A program made the position numbers and the translations under genes. Below are positions 38,400 to 48,073 of a stretch of 64,000 bases of DNA, in pieces; the first letter of the stretch is position 1; every line of letters begins with the position of its first letter. The notes under the pieces were generated by a model. It was not told the DNA's origin and made no database searches. It was given only the letters and a program-made list of their open reading frames with translations. Origin of the DNA: Aricia agestis (lineage: Eukaryota > Arthropoda > Insecta > Lepidoptera > Lycaenidae); contig NC_056418.1 of NCBI RefSeq assembly GCF_905147365.1, positions 7,687,262 to 7,751,261 on the forward strand, in the 5' to 3' direction.

Positions 38400-41300
38400 G
38401 TGTGTATGTATCTGTCCATGGCATCGTAGCATCCATACGGATGGACCGATTTTGATCTAGTTTTTTTTGTTTGAAAGCTGACATGATCGAGAGTGTTCTT
38501 AGCTATAATTCATCATCATCAGCCTGCTCAGTGCTGGACAATCAGGATTTATCTGGTTCATGAAGGGCCGTTAGCAACTTGTAGCCGTTTGATGGGTTTT
38601 ATATTTCATTCTAGTTTGTGACATGTGTGAAAATACAATATACGTGTACACATATTAATGGAAAGTTGACCTGGTGCTGCAGCATCACCTGGTGATCAAT
38701 AGGATATCCAACTCCTCGGCAACTTAGAGCAGAGGTTTCGTGTTTGGACTCATTTTAATAGACAGTAGAAATATTTACATGCTGCTGCTGTAGCATCACC
38801 TGGATTCTATAGAAACCGAGCTTCGTATGAACCCAAAGTGGAGGTTTCATGTTTGGGCTCATATTAACGGCCTCATTGAAAAGGATATTGATAGATGGTA
38901 ATCATGAGAATATGATTCTGTTGACAGGCATTATTTTGCACTTTAACCAACACAAGTTTAAAAAGTATGAAATAAAATTTAATTAAGAAATTTAAAAAAA
39001 CCCCCGCCAAACAACTTTAAAAAGTAATGAAATAATATTTACTGCCTTTAAGTTTAAATAATTCCTAACTTGTGTAAAGTTATATTTTAGTCCATAATTG
39101 TTGTCAAGGTGTGTCGGGGGACCGCCAAGTAAACTACAAACTACAACCGCCTAGTCGCTGATTATCTCGATTCGGTTCGCTGTGAACTGATGTTAAGTAT
39201 GTGAAATCAAACATCTACATTAGCGGTCCCCCGACACACCATGACAACAATTATGGACTAAAATATAACTTCACACAAGTTAGGAATTATTTGAACTTAA
39301 AAGGCAGTAAATATTATTTCATTACTTTTTAAAGTTGTTTGGCGGGGGTTTTTTTAAATTTCTTAATTTAATTTTATATCATTTAGTATAGGATAATCAT
39401 GATAAATATGCAAATTACAAACAGAAAAACTTTGCACGTGTTTAATTTTTCTTACAAAACAGGACAAGTTATGTATTTACTTATATTCTATGTTAGGCGA
39501 ACACGACGATGACAGAGGAGGAGGCGGGGCTAGAGGGGGCGGTGGCGGACGACGCGGACGCCGAGTACGTGCGCGGCGTGTGCGAGCGAGACATCGTGGG
39601 TGCAGGCGCGGCGCTCGCACGATACCTGCCGCTACTGCGCCACGTGCTCGCTCGCCCCGGGTGCCCGCCAGTGCTGCAGGCCGCCGCTGCGCTTACCTAC
39701 ACCAGGTAAGAGCCGGTCCACATGGCGCGTTGCGTCAGTTTTGCGTCGTCGCAGCGCTGACCATTGACGCATAGCCGGCCACACGGGCGCTGCGTCATCG
39801 CAGCGTTATTGGGAAGCAGTCTTAGCGTCAACACCCCCGCTTCGTCTCGGGGGCTGCTGTTCGTCATGCGTTATGACGACGCAGCGCGCCGTGTGAACTG
39901 GTTCTAATGGTGATTACTATTAAGATAAAGGCTTGCGCAGAGCTATGTTAAAATCCAGGCTTAAGATAACATGACATGGTAGCTTGTATGCAAGTTATGA
40001 GTACTAAAGTTAGCCCTATAATACTATGCTACCATTGGTAAATAAAGCTTTTAGCTGTTCAAGCAAGTGGGTAGAAAGGTATAAATTGAAAATACTACTT
40101 AATTTATCACTTCAATAACATTATGTACTTGACATAACTATTACAGCGGTTATGAATTTGCGTGAAACAAAAGAAAACTATTTCGTAATAAAATAGGAAA
40201 AGGATGATTTATGTGGAATTATTAGTAACGATTGTTATTTTTAAAAGATTCATGTTGGTATCGAGTTCGGTATGCGAGGACGGGCTGCAGCTGATGGTTA
40301 CCGTTTTGAAGAGATCCAGCAATGTGTCGTTACGGACAAACCTCACCATCGCGTTCGCTGATTTGACTCTACGCTTTCCTAATCTCACGCAACCTTGGAC
40401 CCATCACATATATCACATGTTAGTATTATGTTTTCTTATTACTTAATGTAAGTTTCTAAAAGAAATTATAAATTAAAAAAAAATATTAACCGCCACAAAA
40501 CTATCCTGTATACTTTGTCGTCTCTCAAAGTATCTCCATACCAAATTTTATCTAAATCGGTTGTGTTCAGGTATCTGACAGACATGCAGACATACTTTCG
40601 CATTTGTTATATTAGTAAGGATTGCTTTAGTACTTACGCAACGTCAAAAGTTTCATTAACTTTCAGACTAAGTGACGAATCCCTGGAAGTGAGGCAGTGT
40701 GCTGTCAAAATGCTGTCGTTCCTGGTACTCCACGAGATGGTGCGTGTGAAGGGTCAGATAGCCGACATGGCGCTGTGCTGTGCGGACGGCGACGCGCGGG
40801 TCGCGGCCATGACGCGACAGTTCTTCAAACAGCTGGCGCATAAAGGCAACGCCCTGTATAACGTGATGCCGGACATCATATCGCGGCTCAGCGACCCCGA
40901 GTTGGCGGTGCCGGAGGAACGGTATCGGCTGATTATGAAGTGAGTATGTTTTTGTCATGTATCTCACGCGACCTCCGAGAAATAAAAAAAAATGTTGCTG
41001 AAAGCGGAAATTCGATTTAGCTTATGCATCTGTTAATCCCTCTATTGTCCCGCGACGGTAGTTTAGTTACACTTAGCCTAAACTTTTTATTTGTCACCAG
41101 GTATATAACGTCACTAATACAAAAGGACAGACAAATGGAGGCGTTAGTTGAGAAGCTGTGCCAAAGATTCAAGTTAGCTACAGAAGAGCGGCAGTGGCGC
41201 GATCTAGCGTACTGTCTGTCTCTCTTCACGTACAACGAGCGCTCGCTTCGGAAACTTATTGAGAATCTCGACGCCTACAAAGACAAGCTACACTGCAAAG

Positions 41301-43627
41301 GAGTGATGGACTGCTTCTCTACTTTAATGCATAACACCTCTAAAATGGCTCGTAACGAGATCAAGGTATGTAAAATCAAGATTTAAACTTTAGCCCAGAA
41401 TAATATTAGTGTTTGAATCGCGTCTGTTATTAATCTGATAAATGATATGGTGCCAAAGTTATTACGCTTGTTTTAGTTTTGCGTAATAATGCAAAAGACT
41501 GATGAAATGTGAGTACTAACATTTCTGTAGCTTCGCCGTTGAATAAAAACAACGAAGAAATTGATTTCAAAAAAACATTCATACTTAACTTAAACATGAA
41601 CATAAGCCGACCTCTATGGCTCAGTTGGTAGCTTAAGGCGGGGTTCGCCGGTTCGAATCCCGCCGACGGGACAAAAAGTTTTCAATGTTCCTGTAATTTG
41701 TAATCTTATAGTATTTATTCATCTATGCTTATAGTAAATAATTTTATAAGAGTGCCGTTTGTGGGATCACAAACTGACAGGGGGCCACGGAAGATCAGGC
41801 GCCACGGCTTCCCGCGGTCGATGCCTGAGTGGCTTTCCCTTTAAACATGCGGTGTGTGCATTGCACAGCCATAACCGAACACCCATTAGTTTTTAAGTAG
41901 TTCAATGTTGTATGTTAATTTGTCATGTCAATTTGTTGTTATTCTTCCGTGTTAAAAGCTCTGGCTGTGCTCTGTCCTTGTATGTTTAATAAAGATGTTT
42001 TTATTATTATTTATTCCTGGCGTACCCAGGTAGGCGCATGTATGTATGTATAGTATAAAAGTATTAAATATATTTCCGTTGTCTGGTACCCGTAACACAA
42101 GCCCTTCAAGTACTCACCACGGGGCCAGACTGACGTGAAACGTGACGTGACGTGACGTGAAGCCTTCATAGAATATATAATTACATATAAGCATATTTTT
42201 AGACGCTCGTCACGGAGTTAGGCGACAAAATAGAAGAGTGCTTCGCGGTTAACGACAAGGAGGCGGATCGGGAGGAGTCTGTGCAGGCGAGCGCGCCAGC
42301 CGCCACGCCGCGCCGCCGCCCCGCCCAGCGCGCGCCGCGACGACAACAGCGCCGATCGTCGTCCAGTCCGGATGAAGTAAGGGAAAAGACCCTTATGTTA
42401 AGAGTTATAGACGTTACGCATATCGCTCGTCTTTGGCGGCTCGAGCGCGCAGTTTGGCGGCTACCCCGCGAGATGATAACGTAGCGGCCGAACCGCGCGT
42501 TCCTGCCGCTGCATATTAAGACCGGACTGCCAAAAATACCAAAACACGCTAGCCCCGCCTACACACCCCGCTACCCTACAATCGTAATATAATGATTCCA
42601 TGAATTGTGCCCGCATGAATTGTGCTTTGCGCTACAGCTAATAGTGAACAATATTCCCGCATTATAGCACGAAAGTAAAGGTCGTAAGCCCCAAAAATGT
42701 TTTTGATGATTACTTAAAAATTAAATACAATACTAATATGTATATTTCCTTCTACTACTAGCTATTACTACTACTAGCTACTATTTTATAAAGTGTGTGA
42801 TTGTAGTAGTGCAAGTTATTTAATGATGGTAACTCAATAAGTGTAACAGATATTTGTTGAAAAGCCCAGAAATAGTCATAATTTCGAAAAATATAACTAT
42901 CAAGAGCCAAATAAGTGAATCATGTTTTCCATTAGACAAATATCAGCAAATTTGGCAGCCCGCTCTTAATAAGTAATTTTTAAAAAGAGCGTAATTATTG
43001 AGAGACTAACTGTATATACCACACCCTATTTCATTCAAATTCGTTTGAAAGTTAAATTGCAGTAAATTATTTGAATTTTTTTAAGTGTGATGATGAAAAT
43101 TGATAGAAAGAACTTTAATCTTTTCAAAGTTCTCGGTAGTATGTCACTGTTAATCAGTTATTTATTAATTTGTAATTTACATTATATTCTATTTTCAGAA
43201 TGAGCCTCCAAATAAAGAATTCACACCCCAGACAGCACGGAAGTCTAAACGAAAAGTTGTACAAAACTATAAGGGCGATGAAAACGATTCAGGAGAGTCA
43301 GGTACTTTATTATAATTTCCAATTACATGGCACAATGTCCTTTACCTTACCTGTAGTAAAATATTTACATTCTTAAACAAAAAAATAATAATACATGCTG
43401 ATTTTAAATTACGAGGTTACTTATCTAGTATATAATTGGAAAAATAATCTGATAGATAAAGAAAACCGTGCTTACTTGCCAATAAACTTGAGCATGCCTA
43501 TTTTGCATACTGGAAAAAAAATGTATTTTATAATAATTTATATTTTCCAGATGATGAAGAGTTCCAAAAAAAACAAGAAGTATTCAAGAAACCCACAAGA
43601 AAAGCTACCCGTAGAATTATGAAGTAA
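29816..43627 (+). CDS. NCAPD2: Condensin complex subunit 1 (CAP-D2)
   Basis: 21 exons: 29816-29933, 30016-30129, 30257-30429, 30500-30672, 30942-31083, 31325-31420, 31511-31684, 32558-32719, 33298-33435, 34800-35165, 35294-35617, 35942-36142, 37021-37563, 37867-38046, 39497-39705, 40248-40418, 40667-40939, 41101-41365, 42203-42376, 43199-43301, 43551-43627. All have GT/AG ends and compatible phases; the total is 4176 nt, 1391 residues, near the vertebrate length. CAP-D2 is the HEAT-repeat subunit that, with CAP-H, CAP-G and the SMC2/SMC4 ATPases, forms condensin I and compacts mitotic chromosomes. Diagnostic C-terminal blocks are TLRFPNLTQPWTHHIYH, HKGNALYNVMPDIISRLSDP and EALVEKLCQRF; a basic, Ser/Thr-rich tail ends in RKATRRIMK. 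The tail has a TPQT site of the type CDKs phosphorylate (inference). Introns hold many repeats; all exons are intact. Confidence 0.96.
31903..32502. mobile_element. 600-bp TIR element in NCAPD2 intron 7 carrying a MADF relic
   Basis: GGCGGGTCCACATCAAGCGA at 31903 faces GCTCGCTTGGTGTGGACCCG and CC ending at 32502; TA flanks both sides. Subterminal regions are GC-rich with repeated GCCTCG words. The middle encodes a MADF domain on the minus strand (32096-32266). MADF proteins accompany PIF/Harbinger transposases, so a non-autonomous Harbinger-like element is likely; the expected TWA duplication is not exact (ATA left, TAA right). Confidence 0.75.
32096..32266 (-). pseudogene. MADF DNA-binding domain fragment inside the TIR element
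   Basis: 56 codons from ATG 32266 to TAG. The pattern LISLYAANLWLWDARDPNYS, then REDSWRKISRKMN and IPVKDLKKW, follows the MADF layout (hydrophobic start, LWD, a D/Y-rich turn, W in helix 2, V--LKKKW at the end). MADF is a Myb-like domain used by Adf-1-type regulators and by PIF/Harbinger accessory proteins. It is one exon's worth of a longer protein: no partner transposase is present, and the strand is opposite to NCAPD2. It may be a relic, or an exon still usable in a chimeric transcript. Confidence 0.75.
33094..33165. repeat. 30-bp hairpin in NCAPD2 intron 8
   Basis: The arms 33094-33123 and 33136-33165 pair with two mismatches around a 12-nt loop (AGCAGCGCTGCA). The outer word GCCTTCACATTA is shared with 25421-25464. 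Confidence 0.85.
33579..33738. mobile_element. 160-bp foldback element nested in the 33481 TIR element
   Basis: CGCGTTTCCACTGACGCGGA at 33579 is inverted at 33738. The second-layer motif GAATTGACCAATC near 33622 is complementary to GATTGGTCAATTC near 33690. The whole unit folds on itself. Confidence 0.8.
34038..34106. repeat. 22-bp minisatellite, about three units
   Basis: Units of the form GACGTAAGCACGGGGACGACGA repeat three times with small changes, followed by a partial unit. They are directly adjacent with no spacers, so this is not a CRISPR array. Confidence 0.8.
36235..36660 (-). mobile_element. Helitron-like repeat, reverse copy in NCAPD2 intron 12
   Basis: On the minus strand it begins near TGCTAATATTATGAATGAGA (complement of about 36632-36651) and carries the GTCTGTCTGTCAC segment and the ATCTCCATACCAAA block shared with 40505-40625. 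It is the same family as 19652-20824. Confidence 0.6.
37625..37842 (+). mobile_element. Helitron-like repeat fragment, NCAPD2 intron 13
   Basis: It opens with a GACTGACTGACTGACTGAC microsatellite and ends CAAGCGAAGCCGTGGGCAAA followed by ATCTAG|T. This matches the 3' terminus (CTAG before T) of the copies at 19652-20824. The TC 5' end is missing. Confidence 0.6.
38330..38480 (+). repeat. Dispersed repeat with GTCT microsatellite, NCAPD2 intron 14
   Basis: ACAAAAAAGAGGGGTGTTAT and AAGTTTGACGTGTCTGTCTG repeat the segment at about 20655-20700. A GCATCGTAGC block follows, also found in part near 4880. Confidence 0.65.
38967..39386. mobile_element. 420-bp foldback element, arms about 160 bp, NCAPD2 intron 14
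   Basis: The left arm 38967-39125 and right arm 39223-39386 are near-complete reverse complements. They include AAAAAAACCCCCGCCAAACA and GTGTGTCGGGGGACCGC with their complements. A loop of about 97 bp separates them. A single arm-like segment occurs at 19831-19938, so the arm sequence exists elsewhere without inversion. Confidence 0.9.
39711..39905. mobile_element. 195-bp MITE abutting the exon 15 splice donor of NCAPD2
   Basis: AGCCGGTCCACATGGCGCG at 39711 is inverted at 39885-39905 (CGCGCCGTGTGAACTGGTTCT). It begins right after the GTAAG of the donor at 39706. The inner halves are rich in GCAGCG and GACGC words. No coding capacity. Confidence 0.8.
40505..40625 (-). mobile_element. Helitron-like repeat fragment, NCAPD2 intron 16
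   Basis: It contains CAAAGTATCTCCATACCAAA, CAGACATGCAGACATACTTT and TATATTAGTAAGGAT, matching the 36235-36660 copy in the same orientation. It lies within 45 bases of the exon 17 acceptor. Confidence 0.6.
41605..42015 (+). mobile_element. tRNA-derived SINE, NCAPD2 intron 18
   Basis: The head has a polymerase III A box (TGGCTCAGTTGG, 41617-41628) and B box (GGTTCGAATCC, 41650-41660) at tRNA-like spacing. There is no closed acceptor stem or 3' CCA. A body of about 350 bp follows, ending in AATAAAGATGTTTTTATTATT at 41989-42009. That layout is a tRNA-head SINE rather than a tRNA gene. Confidence 0.8.
42131..42162. repeat. ACGTG pentanucleotide repeat
   Basis: ACGTGACGTGACGTGACGTG, preceded by TGACGTGAA, lies 40 bases upstream of exon 19 of NCAPD2. 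Confidence 0.7.
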
Positions 43628-43629
43628 TT

Positions 43630-43635
43630 AATAAA
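43630..43635 (+). terminator. Poly(A) signal of NCAPD2
   Basis: AATAAA lies two bases after the NCAPD2 stop codon. A second, T-rich element follows near 43670. A signal this close to the stop implies a very short 3' UTR, unless a later site is used. Confidence 0.5.
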
Positions 43636-43925
43636 ACAGTTTATAAGTTAGAGGTTTTTAAATCCTAATTTCCTTTATTTCTCCAATTTTGTGGTAGGTA
43701 TGTATTGGTTTTTTTAAACAATAATTTAACTTATTTTTAAACTGTATTCTACTCCATCCTAAAGCTTAAGTCGCCGCACCTGGTACCGCGGCACATATTT
43801 AATGATGTTGGAAATATACCAAACTGGATAAACTAGTTATGCAATTATATTTAAATAGGTGAGTTCTGGTAATAGAAATAAACATGAAAACATACGTTTG
43901 GTTTTGTTTTCCTTGAGTTTGTGTT

Positions 43926-43981
43926 GAAGCCGGTTGTGGCATTGAATTAAGTACGCTAATTTCAATGCTACAACCGGCTTC
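43926..43981. repeat. 56-nt hairpin between NCAPD2 and NUDT9
   Basis: GAAGCCGGTTGTGGCATTGAA (43926-43946) pairs with 43961-43981 except for one position that can form a G-U pair. The loop is 14 nt. Size and shape resemble a microRNA precursor, but no known microRNA sequence was recognised and a small foldback element is equally possible. Confidence 0.75.
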
Positions 43982-44109
43982 TGCAATTTACGATTTGTTT
44001 TATAAAGACATTTTGGCATTCCAAATAATATTAGAGGCTGACATCAACACGTGATGAAAACCTCGAAAAAAGATTAAGAAATATATTAAAAAAATTACAG
44101 CTTTGTGCA

Positions 44110-45677
44110 ATGGATTTTTTAATGTATACTTGTGCAAAGTATATTTTTATTTTGTATAATATATTATTGTTGTGTTCCATTTCTAAGTGCGACTTTGAAA
44201 ACGCAAGAAAGATAAGTAAGGAGTACCGCACGGGCGTTTATCTTCGTTCTCTTGTACAAAGATTTTCTGTACCTGACTCCAAAGTGTCTTGGAATACTGA
44301 GTATGAAGAATATGATCCGCCATCGTATACTGATCCAAAGTTAAATGGAAAGCCTTATGCTGACCCAGAGATAGGTAAGTGTATATTAAAATTTATATTT
44401 TAAAAAGGTAAAATAATCCTTAATGGGCGATACTTACATAATGTTATTTTGTGGGTGTAATTTAAAAGTTTGAACACCAGTTAAGTATTACCACAGAATA
44501 CATATTAGTTTAACAAGTATTACTCACATTTATGTAATGATAATGACGAGCCTTGGGCTGTTTCAGAAAGAGCTTTTATTTTTTATGTTTTATATTCTAC
44601 ATAAATTCGCTTTCAAAATGTTTACAGGCATGTCTAATTTTACACCCAAGTGGAACAATATTGATGGCTACATTAACAGGATAAGTTACACTAGTCAATA
44701 TGAGATAGTGAACAATTTCCCTCGTAATCCTATTGGACGCACGGGACTGCAAGGTAGAGGTGTTTTAGGGAGATGGGGTCCCAATCATGCAGCAGATTGT
44801 ATTGTAACAAGATGGAAGAAAATTGACAACAGCTCTTATAGCAATGAAAAGTATAATTTGATAAATATTTTAGATAATCTTTGTTTGCACCTGAACTTCT
44901 AAACTGAACTTTGCATTAAATTAAAGCTAAGTAGTCCTTAAATCTCTAAGGCCGGTATAAATACTAAATAGTCAGTACTCAAGATGCATCTCGGCCTCAA
45001 AACACGGTTCCGGCTCTGTGATTGGTTGGCTGTCAAAATTTGGACCAATCATAGAGCTAAACCGCGTCTTGAGACCGAGATGCATCTTGAGTACTGACTA
45101 TTTATGCCGGCCTAAGTGCGGCGGCAGTTAGTAAAACTTTTTTTTTCTTCAACTTTCTATGAAAATATTTTTTCAGGTCACTATTACAGTTTGTAGCAAT
45201 CAAACGTAGCGATACTGGCGAATGGGCGTTACCAGGAGGTATGGTTGATCCAGGTGAGACGTTTTCCGCGGCTGCTTTCAGGGAATTTGTAGAAGAATCA
45301 TTGAATTACTTTAAAATCTCAAAAAGTGAGCATACTACTATTATAATTTTTATGTAGGCTTTCTGCTATTAGGATATTAATTAATAAATGTTTTAGATGA
45401 AAGAGAGAATTGGCTGAGTAAGTTGAAAGACTTCTTTAGTGCTGGGATTCAAATATACTCTGGATATATTGATAGCCCTAGAAATACCGACAATGCATGG
45501 ATAGAAAGTACGGCATTCAATTTTCATGATGAAACTGGCTTTACTACTGAGGCTCTCCAACTCCAAGCTGGTGATGATGCTGCAGGGGCTAAGTGGATGG
45601 ATGTTACACCAGAATTAAATTTGTATCCAGCTCACAAAGACTTTGTTAATGCAGTTTTATCTCTTCGCCTACAATAA
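44110..45677 (+). CDS. NUDT9: ADP-ribose pyrophosphatase, NUDT9 family, upstream tandem copy with N-terminal hydrophobic leader
   Basis: Four exons, 44110-44374, 44628-44850, 45177-45325 and 45397-45677, give 305 residues and TAA. NUDT9 hydrolyses ADP-ribose to AMP and ribose-5-phosphate. Family blocks: VPDSKVSW near residue 55, NPIGRTGLQGRGVLGRWGPN around 120-140, then the Nudix box. Its catalytic frame is intact: Gly184, Glu190, Arg198-Glu199 and Glu202-Glu203, with Ser-Leu where the general box has x-Gly, as in NUDT9. SPRNTDNAW and AGDDAAGAKWMDV follow. The first exon adds about 33 residues with a hydrophobic core (IFILYNILLLCSI) before SKCDFE. This looks like a signal peptide or organelle leader and is missing from the downstream copy. 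A normally conserved ADPIVTRW reads ADCIVTRW here. A foldback element sits in intron 2. Confidence 0.93.
44949..45113. mobile_element. 165-bp foldback element in NUDT9 intron 2
   Basis: AGGCCGGTATAAATA plus TAGTCAGTACTCAAGATGCA are inverted at the right side, ending CCGGCCT at 45113. An inner pair (GATTGGTTGG versus CCAATC) lies near the centre. The right end is about 60 bases before the exon 3 acceptor. Confidence 0.85.
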
Positions 45678-45874
45678 AACATGCTGTATTATATTATTTT
45701 AATCTTAAATTGTGTTTATGCCGTTTATTATTTATCCTACCAGTCATCATAAACTAAGCTAGTCCAGACTTCATCCTAGATCATCGAGGGATACTATTGG
45801 AGGGCGCCTTATATTTTGACAGTTGATAATATTACATACTCTTTCTAGAAAATAGAAGTCAAAAAACACATACG

Positions 45875-46222
45875 TTATGTGCTTCTGGTACTGAGGAAAT
45901 CAAATGGGCTACCCCTATTAATTTGTTTTAATTCACAAAAAATGAAACAAATGAATGAGGGTAATCACTAGAAAAATCTTAAAATTCGTGGGTGGGTCAA
46001 AAAAATTTAATGTAAACACCTCTTTTAAATACGCTATGCGCTCCTGGTACCAACTTCCTAAGTTTCAAACAAATGGGCTACCCCTATTAATTTGTCAATT
46101 CACTAGAATAATTAAACAAAATATTAAGGGTAATCACAAGAAAAATCTTAGAATTAATGGGTAGGTCGATAAAATTGAACGCAAACACCCACACACCTTT
46201 TCATATTATGTTATGCGCTCCT
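45875..46222. repeat. Tandem repeat, unit about 169 bp, just over two copies
   Basis: CAAATGGGCTACCCCTATTA occurs at 45901 and again at 46070. TATGCGCTCCTGGTACC-type words mark the same phase near 45875, 46035 and 46208. It lies between the two NUDT9 genes. Confidence 0.8.
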
Positions 46223-46232
46223 TGTATAGAAT

Positions 46233-46353
46233 GTCAAGAAAGTGAAGAAATTAAAAAGTGGCTACATCGTGGTGTCATCCCTTTCGAAAATTATTCTAAG
46301 AAAAAAAAATGACACTACGATGTTGCTACTTTTTAATTTCTTCACTTCCTTGA
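46233..46353. mobile_element. 121-bp hairpin MITE, copy 1
   Basis: GTCAAGAAAGTGAAGAAATT, then AAAAAGTGGC and ATCGTGGTGTCATCCCTTTC, are mirrored by the complementary half ending CTTGAC. The stem is about 55 bp with a small loop. Near-identical copies are at 57440-57560 and 61574-61690. Confidence 0.9.
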
Positions 46354-46495
46354 CGGACTACACTTCATAGTTTTAACAAATGGGCCATTTACACAGTACG
46401 AGTAGCGTCCGTCTCCGACTCTCCGAGTAGTAAATTATAGTAATCCGAGCGCACTCGGTCCGAGTGTACTCGTATCTAGTTAAAACCCGCCTTAT

Positions 46496-46602
46496 CTGCC
46501 GTCATAAGAAAAAAGGCCGCTAAGTGATTTTCGCGTGAGTCCACTGAACTAAGTTAAAAAATCGCGAAAATCACTTAGCGGCCTTTTTTATTATGACGGC
46601 AG
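46496..46602. repeat. 107-bp hairpin, arms about 40 bp
   Basis: CTGCCGTCATAAGAAAAAAG followed by GCCGCTAAGTGATTTTCGCG is inverted at 46563-46602 with a one-base difference. The loop of about 27 nt is unique. It lies in the NUDT9 intergenic region. Confidence 0.85.
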
Positions 46603-46999
46603 TTATGTCGTAGTCCGTGACTTGTCAGTTGTCACGTGACCTTGTCACTGACACAATCAAGACACAATGATGCAGGATGCTGGCGCTCTGACGCTGGCAA
46701 CTCTGACACTGGCAAAAAGAAGAAGAAGAAGACACAATGATGTCATTGTTCGAAGAAGAAGAAGACATTCTGTTATGGTTTTTGTTTTGATATCCACTTG
46801 GTCTCTTTCACTAAGGTCTCTTTGAACTTTGGTTTTGGAGGAAATAAAATATAACTTTCTTGTTTTTATTATTATAATTGCAAAATTTATGAAATTAAAG
46901 TCTCAAATTTAATTTCGCACTTTCAATGTATGTACCTACTTCATTACAATTTTTTGCAAGTTTATTAGTTTTGTTTAAAGTGTTTTATGAACACACACA

Positions 47000-48073
47000 A
47001 TGATGCATGTAAAGTGTCGTTCGGGCTTATACCCTCGTTCCCTCGTACAAAGATTTGCTGTACCAGACTCTAAAGTATCTTGGAGTACTGAGTATAAAGA
47101 GTATGATCCACCATCACATACGGATCCAGGAATAGATGGCAAGCCTTGGGCTGACCCAGAAATCGGTAAGTTTTTATTACTATCTTGGGTATTTTTCTAT
47201 GATTACTTACTTGATACTTTATAATCAAAAAAATAATAAGTCAGGCCTGGTTTTACACCGAAATGGAATAACATTGATGGAAAAGTCAACAGAAAAAGTT
47301 ACATGGGACCATACAAAATAGTAAACAGCTATCCACTAAATCCAATTGGACGCACAGGATTACAAGGAAGAGGTGTTTTAGGAAGATGGGGCCCAAACCA
47401 TGCAGCCGACCCCATTGTTACAAGATGGAAGAAAATTGAAAATGGTGCTAATCACAATGACAAGTATGTATTTCACTAATAATAATACCACAGAAAACCA
47501 ATTCTATTTCTGCTACTATTAATATTATTTTTAACTATGAAATAGATCAATACTACAATTTGTGGCAATCAAACGTCGAGATACAGGAGAGTGGGCATTA
47601 CCAGGAGGCATGGTTGATCCGGGTGAGAAAATTTCCACTACTGCCATCAGGGAGTTTGAGGAGGAAGCTATGAATTCTCTTGAAACTTCTGAAAGTAAGC
47701 AACTTGTGTTACTTATATTCTAAAATGAATTGAAGTATAAATATCTATGCCCTTTCATAAATTCAGTAATTTTAAATTAAAACATGTTTTAGGTGAGAAA
47801 GAGATTTGGAGAATCAAATTTAAAGAATTTTTCAGTACTGGCATTGAGATATACTCCGGTTATGTTGATGATCCTAGAAATACAGACAATGCTTGGATGG
47901 AGACAACAGCATACAATTATCATGATGAAACTGGTTCTGTTGTCGGTTCCCTCCAACTGAAAGCTGGTGATGATGCTGTGGGTGTTAAATGGGTGGACAT
48001 TACACCAGAATTGAATCTGTACGCAAGTCACAAAGACATGGTCAATGCAGTCTTAGCTCTTCGGTGTAAATAA
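47000..48073 (+). CDS. NUDT9: ADP-ribose pyrophosphatase, NUDT9 family, downstream tandem copy without leader
   Basis: Four exons, 47000-47165, 47241-47463, 47546-47694 and 47793-48073, give 272 residues and TAA. The last three exons are exactly as long (223, 149, 281 nt) as those of the upstream copy, with identical phases, so the pair is a tandem duplicate. The Nudix box is intact: Gly151, Glu157, Arg165-Glu166, Glu169-Glu170. Family blocks GRWGPNHAADPIVTRWKKIE, LQFVAIKRRDTGEWALPGGM, DDPRNTDNAWMETTAYNYHD and AGDDAVGVKWVDITPEL are closer to the general NUDT9 consensus than in copy 1. The start is ATG 47000 or 47003. No leader is predicted, suggesting a cytosolic enzyme. The exon 2 acceptor (AAG before 47241) lacks a pyrimidine tract; the nearby CAG at 47243-47245 would shift frame. 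Confidence 0.93.

Noticed and set aside
41605..41672. A tRNA gene
   Set aside because: A and B boxes are present, but the acceptor stem does not close and about 350 bp of body plus an AT-rich tail follow, so it is a SINE head.
42377..42484. Extension of NCAPD2 exon 19 past 42376
   Set aside because: GTAAGG donor at 42377 and the next exon at 43199 continue the acidic/basic tail in phase; the read-through is not conserved-looking.
47136..47321. Reading NUDT9 copy 2 exon 2 in the frame set by the CAG acceptor
   Set aside because: It loses all family similarity and stops early, whereas acceptor 47241 restores the family frame and matches the length of the other copy's exon.
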